This document shows positions 6,778-14,047 of a stretch of 21,786 nt of DNA, piece after piece. The notes under the pieces are model-generated. The model saw only the letters and a program-made list of their open reading frames with translations. It was not told where the DNA came from and did not search any database. The position numbers and the translations under genes were made by a program. Position 1 is the first letter of the stretch, and each line of letters starts with the position of its first letter. Source of the stretch: Saccharospirillum sp035704555 (lineage in GTDB: Bacteria; Pseudomonadota; Gammaproteobacteria; Pseudomonadales; Natronospirillaceae); NCBI GenBank assembly GCA_035704555.1, contig DASSWT010000190.1, positions 1 to 21,786 of the forward strand, in the 5' to 3' direction.

Positions 6778-6890
6778 GTGCAGGATACCAGATAGGCCTG
6801 TCCGGGGCCGGCGTGAACCCATCCATGGGGCCTAGACCGCAGCATCCTTGCTACGGACTTCCCCGGACAGGCCTACCTGGCACCCTGCAC
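6778..6890 (-). repeat. 113-nt twin-hairpin repeat, copy 1 (core sense on minus strand)
   Basis: Outer arms 6778-6807 and 6861-6890 pair at 27 of 30 positions. The three exceptions (6785, 6787, 6792) are A/C on the plus strand but U-G wobbles on the minus strand. The 53-nt core, read on the minus strand, holds hairpin B (CCGTAGCAAGGATGCTGCGG) and hairpin A (CCCATGGATGGG), then TTCACG. The core matches copy 3 at 44 of 53 positions, while the outer stem is mostly different. It fills most of the gap between the YbjN-like and ZntB-like genes. Its function is unknown; an RNA structure, terminator or mobile repeat are all possible. Confidence 0.85.
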
Positions 6891-6948
6891 TTGGTATTGT
6901 GGCCAATTCGACTTTTTAGTGATCTTTAAACGCAACCAGGATATCGAC

Positions 6949-7917
6949 ATGGCAAATGACTCCACTTCCGATCACTCCTTTGTAATTGATCACTGGCGGT
7001 TTGATCTGCAGCCTCCCGAATCGCAGGCCGGCGCGCCTGATGAGGTGACTCAGCGTTGGGTGCATTGTCAGCGGGATGATGCCGGGTTGCCTGGCTGGTT
7101 AACGCGTCTGGATATTGGCCGCGGGTTGCGCCAGGCCTTGTTGGCGGAAGATACCCGGCCCCGGTTTGAACCTGTTGGTGATGGATTCCTGTTGATATTG
7201 CGAGGCGTCAATCTGACGCCGGGTGCCGAGCCCGATGACATGCTTAGCCTGCGCATGCTCTGGTACAAAGATGGGTTGATCACCTTGCGCAAGCGGCCGT
7301 TCAAGGCCATTGCCAGCGTACGTGAACGGCTTGAACAAGGGCAGGGGCCAGTGTCGGTCAGTGCCTTGCTGGTCACCATTATTGAAGCGCTTAACGACCG
7401 TATTGGTGAATTGCTGGAAGCATCGGAGCGGGAGCTGGAAGTTCTTGAGAGCCGGGACAGCAGCGTCAACCCGCAGCAGTATTTGTCGGACCTGACTCAT
7501 TTTCATAAACGACTGTTGCGTCTGAACCGGTTTATCAGACCGCAGATGGGTGCGCTGGACCGGCTGGCGGGCGAGGCGGGTGAATGGTTGTCGGACCGGG
7601 ATATCATGTTGCTGGCCAACCAGCGGGACGTGACGTTGCGCATGCTGGAAACCATTGAAATGCTGTTGCAGCAAATTCAACTGGTGCGGGACGAACAGCA
7701 GCAGGTGTTGGCTGAGCGTATGAACCGCAATACTTACTGGCTGTCTGTGATTGCCGGTATCTTTCTGCCACTTGGTTTCCTGACTGGCTTATTTGGTATC
7801 AATGTTGGCGGGATGCCAGGCGTCGATGATGGCATGGCGTTCTGGTATACCTGCATTGGGCTGGGTGTGGTTGCGGTCATCGAGTTTCTGATATTGCGCC
7901 GATTACGTTTCTGGTAA
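6949..7917 (+). CDS. CorA/ZntB-family divalent metal transporter (ZntB-like)
   Basis: About 322 residues from the ATG at 6949; E. coli ZntB has 327. A GTG 30 bp upstream in frame is possible, but AGGA lies about 9 nt before the ATG, which also gives the usual N-terminus. A large cytoplasmic domain with long coiled helices (residues ~130-250) precedes two C-terminal membrane helices (YWLSVIAGIFLPLGFLTGLFG and FWYTCIGLGVVAVIEFLIL). The family signature loop reads GINVGGMPG, starting at residue 283. CorA magnesium channels usually have YGMNFxxMPE here; GIN with VGGMPG is typical of ZntB-type zinc transporters, reported as zinc-handling with proton coupling. The assignment to zinc rests on that loop. 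The gene ends at a bidirectional terminator shared with mscS. Confidence 0.88.
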   Translation: MANDSTSDHSFVIDHWRFDLQPPESQAGAPDEVTQRWVHCQRDDAGLPGWLTRLDIGRGLRQALLAEDTRPRFEPVGDGFLLILRGVNLTPGAEPDDMLSLRMLWYKDGLITLRKRPFKAIASVRERLEQGQGPVSVSALLVTIIEALNDRIGELLEASERELEVLESRDSSVNPQQYLSDLTHFHKRLLRLNRFIRPQMGALDRLAGEAGEWLSDRDIMLLANQRDVTLRMLETIEMLLQQIQLVRDEQQQVLAERMNRNTYWLSVIAGIFLPLGFLTGLFGINVGGMPGVDDGMAFWYTCIGLGVVAVIEFLILRRLRFW

Positions 7918-7921
7918 CCAT

Positions 7922-7950
7922 AAAAAAACCGGGACTGGCCCGGTTTTTTT
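7922..7950. terminator. Bidirectional intrinsic terminator
   Basis: AAAAAAACCGGG (7922-7933) pairs perfectly with CCCGGTTTTTTT (7939-7950) around the 5-nt loop ACTGG. Either strand gives a GC stem followed by seven U residues. It sits exactly between the convergent ZntB-like and mscS genes, so it serves both. Confidence 0.93.
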
Positions 7951-7963
7951 ATGACTATCCAGC

Positions 7964-8824
7964 TTATTGCTGGGGTGCATTGTCCGCTTGTGTCGGCATA
8001 TTGCCCACGTTGTAGTGGTGCACATCCCGCTGTGGAAACGGAATGCTGAGACCGGCTGCCTCGACCGCGATTTTTACTTTTTTCTGCATTTCCCACCAGA
8101 TTGTCCAGTAATCGTCTACCGTGGCCCAGGCGCGAATTTGCAGGTTGACCGAGCTGTCGCCCAGTGACTGTACCATCACCTGTGGCGCAGGGTCCTCAAG
8201 AAAGCGGGGTTCTTCATCCACCAACTGCTGCAAGGCGCGGAAGCCGGCATCCAGATCGTCGTCGTAGGCAACGCCAACCACCACGTCCATCCGGCGGGTG
8301 CCATTACGGGTTGAGTTTTGAATCGTGGCGTTCCAGACGTTGGAGTTGGGTGCTGAAATATACTGACCATCCGGCGTTTTCAGGATGGTTGTGAACAGAC
8401 TGATCTCTTCCACTGTGCCACCGGTCCCGTTGAAGGTGATGTAATCCCCAACTCGAAACGGACGCAGAATCAGCATCATGATGCCGGAGGCAATGTTGCT
8501 CAGGGTGTCTTTCAATGCCAGGCCAATGGCCAGACCAGCCGCACCCAGCAGGGCGACGATTGAGTTCGTATTGACGCCGAAAATATCCAGCACAATAACA
8601 GCCGCGACAATGTAGACCGCATAACCGGCGATACCGGCAAACAATGGAATCAGCGTCGGATCCATGCGTTTAATGCGTTTGCCGCTGTTGCGAATCGACT
8701 TTTTAACGGTATTGGAAATGATACTGGCGACAATAAATACCGCTATAACCAACAGCAGTTTGTAGCCGATACTGAGAATGAAGGGGGAGTTTTCCACCCA
8801 GAAGTTGACGATCCAATCCAGCAT
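7964..8824 (-). CDS. mscS: Small-conductance mechanosensitive channel MscS
   Basis: 286 residues, the same length as E. coli MscS. The N-terminal part carries three membrane helices (ILSIGYKLLLVIAVFIVASIIS, LIPLFAGIAGYAVYIVAAVIVLDIFGV, IVALLGAAGLAIGLALKDTLSNIASGIMMLIL). The third is the Gly/Ala-rich pore helix, followed by the beta-domain signature RPFRVGDYITFNGTGGTVEEISLFTTIL and PNSNVWNATIQN. The cytoplasmic alpha/beta cage follows. The channel opens on membrane tension and releases solutes during hypoosmotic shock. AAGGA lies about 9 nt before the ATG. The C-terminal tail (MPTQADNAPQQ) is polar. It is convergent with the ZntB-like gene and shares its terminator. Confidence 0.95.
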   Translation of the reverse strand: MLDWIVNFWVENSPFILSIGYKLLLVIAVFIVASIISNTVKKSIRNSGKRIKRMDPTLIPLFAGIAGYAVYIVAAVIVLDIFGVNTNSIVALLGAAGLAIGLALKDTLSNIASGIMMLILRPFRVGDYITFNGTGGTVEEISLFTTILKTPDGQYISAPNSNVWNATIQNSTRNGTRRMDVVVGVAYDDDLDAGFRALQQLVDEEPRFLEDPAPQVMVQSLGDSSVNLQIRAWATVDDYWTIWWEMQKKVKIAVEAAGLSIPFPQRDVHHYNVGNMPTQADNAPQQ

Positions 8825-8932
8825 TTAGAGGGTTCCTTCAGGCTTTGAGACAGTGACAAGCGTAGCGCTATCGCGAGCTAATTTAAAGCGCAGCCTCGCG
8901 TGAATTGTTCAGGCTCTCTCTTGAAGGCAATA

Positions 8933-9331
8933 TTATTGCTTCGCCTGCCCGTGAGCCAGGGAGTCCAGAATGGCGCAATCGGGTGACTGGTTACCAGGGC
9001 AGCGGGACACCAGATCAATCAGGGTTTGTTTCATGGCGGTCAACTGCCGGATTTTTTCGTCCAGTTCATCGAGGTGCTCGCGTGCCAGTGCATTGACGGA
9101 TGCACTCGCCCGGGTCGGGTCATCGTACAGATCCAGCAATGACCTGCATTCTTCCAATGAGAAACCCAGCGTTCGGGATCGGGCCAGAAACTGCATTCGC
9201 TCGACGTCCCGTGTACCGTACTGGCGGTAGCCGTTACCGGCGCGGCGCGACTGAATCAGCCCCAGGCTTTCATAATAACGGATGGTTTTCGCCGGCAGGC
9301 CGGATGCCACCGCAGCCTCTTTGATCAGCAT
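8933..9331 (-). CDS. cueR: CueR-type copper-responsive MerR-family regulator
   Basis: 132 residues; E. coli CueR has 135. The N-terminal MerR DNA-binding domain is clear (IKEAAVASGLPAKTIRYYESLGLI, RRAGNGYRQYGTRDVERMQFLARSRTLGFSLEECRSLL), followed by a dimerisation coiled coil. The metal loop reads CPGNQSPDCAIL with Cys111 and Cys119, matching the two Cu(I)-binding cysteines of CueR (CPGDDSADC). These proteins distort promoter DNA to activate copper export genes, usually copA and sometimes a multicopper oxidase. Neither is in this window, so the regulator stands apart from its likely targets here. A strong AAGGGAGGG ribosome site precedes the ATG. A His-rich tail as in E. coli CueR is absent. 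Confidence 0.88.
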   Translation of the reverse strand: MLIKEAAVASGLPAKTIRYYESLGLIQSRRAGNGYRQYGTRDVERMQFLARSRTLGFSLEECRSLLDLYDDPTRASASVNALAREHLDELDEKIRQLTAMKQTLIDLVSRCPGNQSPDCAILDSLAHGQAKQ

Positions 9332-9363
9332 TTTATAGCCCTCCCTTGGGTTGCGTTTATGGC

Positions 9364-9527
9364 CTAGTGGTCCATGCGTGAAATTCTGTTACTAAGGAAC
9401 GACGCTAGCAAGCTCAGAGCGAGGCGGAGAACCGCCGGAATAGCATCGCTATTTCAAGGTTTGACAACGAAGCTCTGGGCTTGCTAGCAAAGTGAACAGT
9501 GACAGAACTTTCCGTATGGCCCACTAG
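9364..9527. repeat. 164-bp imperfect palindromic repeat, MITE-like
   Basis: The ends are perfect inverted copies (CTAGTGG at 9364-9370 and CCACTAG at 9521-9527). The outer ~57-nt arms stay mostly complementary and include GCTAGCAAGC/GCTTGCTAGC and CAGAGC/GCTCTG. The middle holds two further hairpins: GGCGG-AGAA-CCGCC and GAATAGC-ATC-GCTATTT. There is no room for a protein. A CTAG tetranucleotide lies at each end and could be a target duplication, but CTAG is itself palindromic, so this is not proof. The size, inverted ends and lack of coding sequence fit a non-autonomous transposable element or a structural intergenic repeat. Confidence 0.75.
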
Positions 9528-9696
9528 TTTTGAGCTTACAGCCGGTGGAATGTCAAGCGCGGATGTGCGGTCATTACCCTGCGGTCTGCACAGGCTCTGC
9601 TATAGTTAAGGTAGCCGGTTTGTCATTGTATCTGCGAACCATGACAACCGAAGACGATTTATTCACACCTCTCTGTGATACAAGGATCCCACTATT

Positions 9697-9951
9697 ATGC
9701 CAAAAGATCATCTGCGAGCCTTGCTGGAACGGTTGCGGTCGACAATGGATGAAGGTGAAATCAGCCCCCAGCAACAGGAGTTGCTGGCCAAAGTCGAGTA
9801 CCACATCCACAACGTGGATGAGCCGGACCCGGAAGAGCCCAGCCTGCGGGAATCGATTGAAATGCTGATCGAGGACCTGAGCGTCGATCATCCACGCAGT
9901 GCTGCCGTGGCCAGAAACATTCTGGAATCACTGGCCAGTATGGGTATTTAA
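9697..9951 (+). CDS. DUF4404 family protein
   Basis: 84 residues, acidic and helical, starting MPKDHLRALLERLRSTMDEGEIS and continuing ELLAKVEYHIHNVDEPDPEEPSLRESIEMLIEDLSVDHPRSAAVARNILESLASMGI. This matches my memory of the small DUF4404 proteins of gammaproteobacteria; their function is unknown. AAGGA lies about 11 nt before the ATG. The leader (9528-9696) between the palindromic repeat and the start holds TATAGT at 9601, a possible -10 element without a convincing -35. The stop codon shares the sequence TTAA with the stop of the convergent znuB, so the two coding regions overlap by 4 bp. Confidence 0.75.
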   Translation: MPKDHLRALLERLRSTMDEGEISPQQQELLAKVEYHIHNVDEPDPEEPSLRESIEMLIEDLSVDHPRSAAVARNILESLASMGI

Positions 9952-10740
9952 CGGTGCAGGCGCTGCCTGATTTGACTGACCGTCAACAAAACCGCAAAGG
10001 CAATAACCGCCGTTACCACAATCGCCGGGCCACTGGGGGCGTTGGTTAGCCAGGAGCCACCCAGCCCGGCCCAGACGCAGAGCACACCCAGAAAAGATGC
10101 ACCCACCGCCATCTGCTCGGGTGTTTTTGACAGCCAGCGAGCGGCGGCAGCCGGTATGATCATCAAAGCGGTGATCAGCAGTATGCCGACAATTTTCATC
10201 GCCACGGCGATGACCAGTGCGATCAGAATCAGATAGACAATGCGAATGCGCTCGGTGGCAATGCCCTCGGCGCGGGCCAGATCCTCATGTACGGTGATGG
10301 CCAACAGGGGCCGCCAGATCAGCGCCATGACCGGCAGCGCCACGACCAGAATGGCGGCAACCCAGAGTACATCGCCCCGGTTAACCGCCAGCAAGTCCCC
10401 GAACAGCAAACCGCTCAGGTCGATCCGTACCGACTCGGAAAATGCCAGCACCAGCATGCCAACGGCCAGGGAACCGTGGGACAGAATGCCCAGTAGGGTG
10501 TCTGAAGGCAGGCGTCGCTGGCGTTGCAGGCCAAACAGCAGCAGAGCCAAAGCGGTGGTCACCAGGGCAATGCCAACGGTCAGATTCAGATTCAAAACCA
10601 CGGCCAGAGTAACCCCGAGCAGGCCGGAATGGGCCATGGTGTCGCCAAAATACGCCATTCGCCGCCACACCATAAAACTGCCCAACGGGCCAGCGAGCAG
10701 GGCGATACCGGTACCGGAAAGCAGGGCGGGCCAGAGCAGT

Positions 10741-10748
<8 letters not shown>
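9948..10748 (-). CDS. znuB: Zinc ABC transporter permease ZnuB
   Basis: 266 residues from the ATG at 10748, the usual size for ZnuB. The frame is open to 10895, but the earlier part runs through the end of znuC and is not hydrophobic. About eight membrane segments are visible, starting LLWPALLSGTGIALLAGPLGSFMVWRRMAYFGDTMAHSGLLGVTL, the hallmark start of ABC-3 family permeases. ITVHEDLARAEGI and KIVGILLITALMIIPAAAARWLS follow. It forms the membrane channel for zinc taken from ZnuA and powered by ZnuC. It overlaps the end of znuC by 8 bp, so translation is probably coupled. Its stop overlaps that of the DUF4404 gene tail to tail. Confidence 0.94.
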
Positions 10749-11493
<745 letters not shown>

Positions 11494-11576
11494 GGGTGTA
11501 ATGTCTCCTGATATTTCCAATGGGCAGCGGGGTCGGTTTTGGCAACGAAACCGTCAAAGCGACCCCAGACTTGAAG

Positions 11577-11604
11577 TTACAGTGTATCATACCAACTATT
11601 TAAC
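11577..11604. promoter_or_regulatory. Candidate Zur operator / divergent znu promoter
   Basis: The gap between znuC and znuA contains an AT-rich dyad with the central palindrome GTAT-C-ATAC (11584-11592), flanked by GTTA at 11577 and TAAC at 11601-11604. Gammaproteobacterial Zur boxes have a GTTATA-N-TATAAC-type core, and this site is only a loose match. It is placed where a shared Zur operator would be expected. The identity is inference. Confidence 0.35.
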
Positions 11605-11637
11605 CTGCTCCCGGAACCCTTTTGCAATGAGTGACTT

Positions 11638-12582
11638 ATGATTTTGTTTACGAAGCTGGCCCGTCCGGTCTGGCCACTGGTACTGCTGGTGTTAATGCTA
11701 TCCCCGACGAACGTTCTGTCTGATCCGCCCCGGGTTCTGGTTTCCATCGCCCCGCTGCACAGTCTGGTGGCTCAGGTGATGGAGGGCGTGGCGACCCCCG
11801 ATCTGGTTTACGAGGCCAGTCAGTCTCCCCATTCCAGTGCCATGACACCCCGGCAACTGAAAGCAGTGGTCGAAGCCGACCTGCTGTTCTGGATAGGCCC
11901 GGAACTGGAGACCGCCCTGTCGCGTCTGTTGCCACGCCTGCCGGATGACGCCCGGGCGTTTGAATTACACGATTTCGACACCGGCATGACCTTGCTGCCG
12001 ATGCGCGACTCCCTGTTCACCCCCTTGGGTTCCGGGCATGAACACGAGCATGATCACGGTGATCTGGACCCTCACGTCTGGCTATCACTGGACAACGCCC
12101 GTGTGTTTGTCGATTTCGTAGCCGCCCGCCTGACCGAGCTCGACCCGGATCATAGCGACGCCTATCAACATAATGCCGGGCAGACCCGGTCGCGCCTGGA
12201 CAGTCTGGCCAACCAACTTGACGATCGGTTGAATGGGAGCCGGAATACCCCTTACATCGTGTTTCACGATGGTTTCCAGTATTTTGAGCAGGATCAGAAC
12301 CTAAACGGGTTGGGGGCTCTGGTGCTGAACCCGGATCTTCCGCCGGGACCGAGAACGGTCGCCCGGTTGCGTGACCTGGCAGCGCCCCATGAGCGTGTCT
12401 GCCTGTTCCGGGAACCCCAGTACAGTGAACGCTGGCTGCTGCCGCTGGTCGATGGTTTGGATACCGCCACCCTGGGTACCATTGACCCTCTGGGCCAGCT
12501 ATCCGAACCCGGCCCCGGGCTTTATGCTGATATGATGCTGCGACTGGCCGACGATCTGGCCGCGTGCCTGGGAGAACCTTAA
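11638..12582 (+). CDS. znuA: Zinc ABC transporter periplasmic binding protein ZnuA
   Basis: 314 residues with an N-terminal signal peptide (basic LARP, hydrophobic VWPLVLLVLMLSP, cleavage near residues 25-30). The cluster A-I binding-protein fold begins VLVSIAPLHSLVAQVMEGV. Zinc ligands match the family: His65 (SPHSS), His146 (DPHVWL) and His210 (FHDGFQYFE), with Asp284 (TIDPLG) as a possible fourth ligand. A short His/Asp/Glu loop (GHEHEHDHGD, residues 133-142) is the reduced form of the ZnuA metal-collecting loop. Cys255 and Cys310 may form the usual disulfide. It hands periplasmic zinc to ZnuBC. The ribosome site is weak. Its stop TAA shares a base with the ATG of the following HAD gene. 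Confidence 0.93.
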   Translation: MILFTKLARPVWPLVLLVLMLSPTNVLSDPPRVLVSIAPLHSLVAQVMEGVATPDLVYEASQSPHSSAMTPRQLKAVVEADLLFWIGPELETALSRLLPRLPDDARAFELHDFDTGMTLLPMRDSLFTPLGSGHEHEHDHGDLDPHVWLSLDNARVFVDFVAARLTELDPDHSDAYQHNAGQTRSRLDSLANQLDDRLNGSRNTPYIVFHDGFQYFEQDQNLNGLGALVLNPDLPPGPRTVARLRDLAAPHERVCLFREPQYSERWLLPLVDGLDTATLGTIDPLGQLSEPGPGLYADMMLRLADDLAACLGEP

Positions 12583-13262
12583 TGGCGGTACCCGAAATTG
12601 AAGCCGTGCTTTGGGATATGGACGGGGTGTTACTGGACTCCGAACGTCTGGTGCAGTCTGTCTTCGTTGAAGTGATGACCAGCGGTGGGCCGGTACCGGA
12701 TGCCGAACGCCGGTATCTGGAAACCATCGGTTTGAACAGAACCGGGTTAATTCAATGGTTTCTCAGCTATGTCGATTCTGCAGACAGTGCCGAATACTGG
12801 ATTGACCAGACGCGCGACCGTTATACCGAGCGCGCCAAGACCGAACTGGTGATAAAACCCGGTGTGATCGAGTCGCTGGAGCATGTGGCCCGCTCCGGCC
12901 GACGCCAGATGGTTGTCACCAGTACCCGCGCGGCGCTGGCCGAAGCCAAGCTGGCCCGTGTCGGTTTGCTGGGCTATTTCGACTCCCTGCTGGGCGGCGA
13001 TCAGGTAGCCCAGGGCAAACCTCACCCCGAACCCTACCTGGCGGGCTGTGCCCGGCTGGATGTTACTCCGGCAATGGCGCTGGTCGTCGAAGACAGCCCG
13101 AATGGCGTGCTTGCCGGGCTCGCCGCCGGCTGCGCCGTCCTGCATGTGCCGGACCTGGTACCGACCGACCCGGAATGGGCGCCCAGGCTGGCCGCCACCC
13201 TGCATTCGCTGGAGGCTTTTCCCGCCTGGCTCGACCCTAACGGTGCGGAGACCAAACGATGA
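12582..13262 (+). CDS. HAD-superfamily hydrolase (beta-phosphoglucomutase/YcjU-like)
   Basis: 226 residues from the ATG at 12582, which overlaps the znuA stop (TAATG); GGGAGA lies 7-12 nt upstream. HAD motifs are complete: motif I DMDGV with nucleophile Asp12 and acid/base Asp14, a helical cap domain (about residues 18-85), motif II TSTR, motif III lysine in GKPHPEPYLAG, and motif IV VVEDSPNGVLAG. This pattern fits subfamily IA phosphatases or mutases acting on sugar or other small phosphates. The substrate cannot be assigned. The overlap with znuA and with the next gene (ATGA) suggests one transcript and coupled translation, so it may be expressed under zinc limitation. Confidence 0.88.
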   Translation: MAVPEIEAVLWDMDGVLLDSERLVQSVFVEVMTSGGPVPDAERRYLETIGLNRTGLIQWFLSYVDSADSAEYWIDQTRDRYTERAKTELVIKPGVIESLEHVARSGRRQMVVTSTRAALAEAKLARVGLLGYFDSLLGGDQVAQGKPHPEPYLAGCARLDVTPAMALVVEDSPNGVLAGLAAGCAVLHVPDLVPTDPEWAPRLAATLHSLEAFPAWLDPNGAETKR

Positions 13263-13672
13263 TGCAACTGGACCATATAGAGCCACTGGCCAAGCTGGGC
13301 ATTGAATGGGTCCACAGCGATGACAGCCGCACCCTGTTCCGGATGCCGTTGCAGGGTAACCGGAACGACAAGGGGACGGTGTTTGCCGGCAGCCAGTATG
13401 CGGCGCTGGTAATCTCCGGCTGGTACCACACCGCCCGGTGGGCCGGGCTGCAAGGCTTGCCCGAGCAGGTAGCCATTAAAGACAGCCAGGTGAACTACCC
13501 GAAAGCGGCCCGGTCGGATCTCGATGTTGAGGCACGTTTTACGGCACCACCGGATGTGCGACCCAGCGGTCACTGGCGTGCCCGGGTTGAAGTGGTTGCC
13601 CGGGACGACAGTGGCGATGTGGTTGCGATTCTGACCGGCGATTACCGGGTGCTGATACCCGCTGGCGCATGA
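13259..13672 (+). CDS. Thioesterase-like protein (YiiD C-terminal type, hot-dog fold)
   Basis: 137 residues. The pattern LGIEWVHSDDSRTLFRMPLQGNRNDKGTVFAGSQYAALVISGWY, followed by IKDSQVNYPKAARSDLDVEARF and GDYRVL, is that of the putative thioesterase domain found at the C-terminus of YiiD-type proteins (hot-dog fold). NxNDKGTxFAGS would be the substrate-pocket turn. Such enzymes may hydrolyse acyl-CoA or acyl-ACP; no substrate is known. The ATG overlaps the HAD stop codon (ATGATG/TGA), so translation is probably coupled. The next gene overlaps its stop by ATGA. Confidence 0.75.
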   Translation: MMQLDHIEPLAKLGIEWVHSDDSRTLFRMPLQGNRNDKGTVFAGSQYAALVISGWYHTARWAGLQGLPEQVAIKDSQVNYPKAARSDLDVEARFTAPPDVRPSGHWRARVEVVARDDSGDVVAILTGDYRVLIPAGA

Positions 13673-13989
13673 GTCCGAGACGGGTAACACTGACCCAGCT
13701 GTTTTTGCAGCCCCGGGTGCACCGCGTCTGGATGCTCAAGCATGGCGCGCTCTGGTTGGATCTTCCGGCCCCGTTGTGCGAGGCCTTCGAGTCGCTGTGG
13801 CAGCGCTATTGCGCAGTGCATAAACCACCGCCCACTGATTTTCTGATGGGGGAAGATCTGGTCGAAAACGACGCCCTGTTCGCGCTGTTTGCCAGTGCGG
13901 TCTATCTCGATCGTACATTGCCAGCCTTTTACAGTGAGGCAGCAAAAGACGGACTGCACTGGCACTTTGATACCGCGCTGGCACTTTGA
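13669..13989 (+). CDS. Hypothetical protein, translationally coupled
   Basis: 106 residues with no family I recognise. It starts MSPRRVTLTQLFLQPRVHRVWMLKHGALWLDL and ends KDGLHWHFDTALAL. It is rich in aromatic residues (four Trp), has no signal peptide and no convincing membrane helix, and looks like a small soluble protein. The ATG overlaps the thioesterase stop as ATGA, which supports it being a real gene in the znuA-HAD-thioesterase run. A 19-bp-period direct repeat spans its last codons and stop (13959-13993), so the C-terminus may have been changed by a small duplication. A real gene is likely, its function unknown. Confidence 0.6.
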   Translation: MSPRRVTLTQLFLQPRVHRVWMLKHGALWLDLPAPLCEAFESLWQRYCAVHKPPPTDFLMGEDLVENDALFALFASAVYLDRTLPAFYSEAAKDGLHWHFDTALAL

Positions 13990-13993
13990 CACC
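13959..13993 (+). repeat. Short tandem direct repeat across a stop codon
   Basis: CTGGCACTTTGATACC (13959-13974) is repeated as CTGGCACTTTGACACC (13978-13993), with 15 of 16 bases identical and a period of 19 bp. The second copy contains the stop codon of the hypothetical gene. It looks like a small slippage duplication. Confidence 0.7.
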
Positions 13994-14047
13994 ACAAAAG
14001 TTTGATACACTATTTGGCATCGGTCGGAACTGCCAGCAGGAACCTGA

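Noticed and set aside
8825..8932. Possible repeat in the mscS-cueR gap
   Set aside because: Only short GCG-type palindromes are visible; they lack long arms and match neither repeat family in the window.
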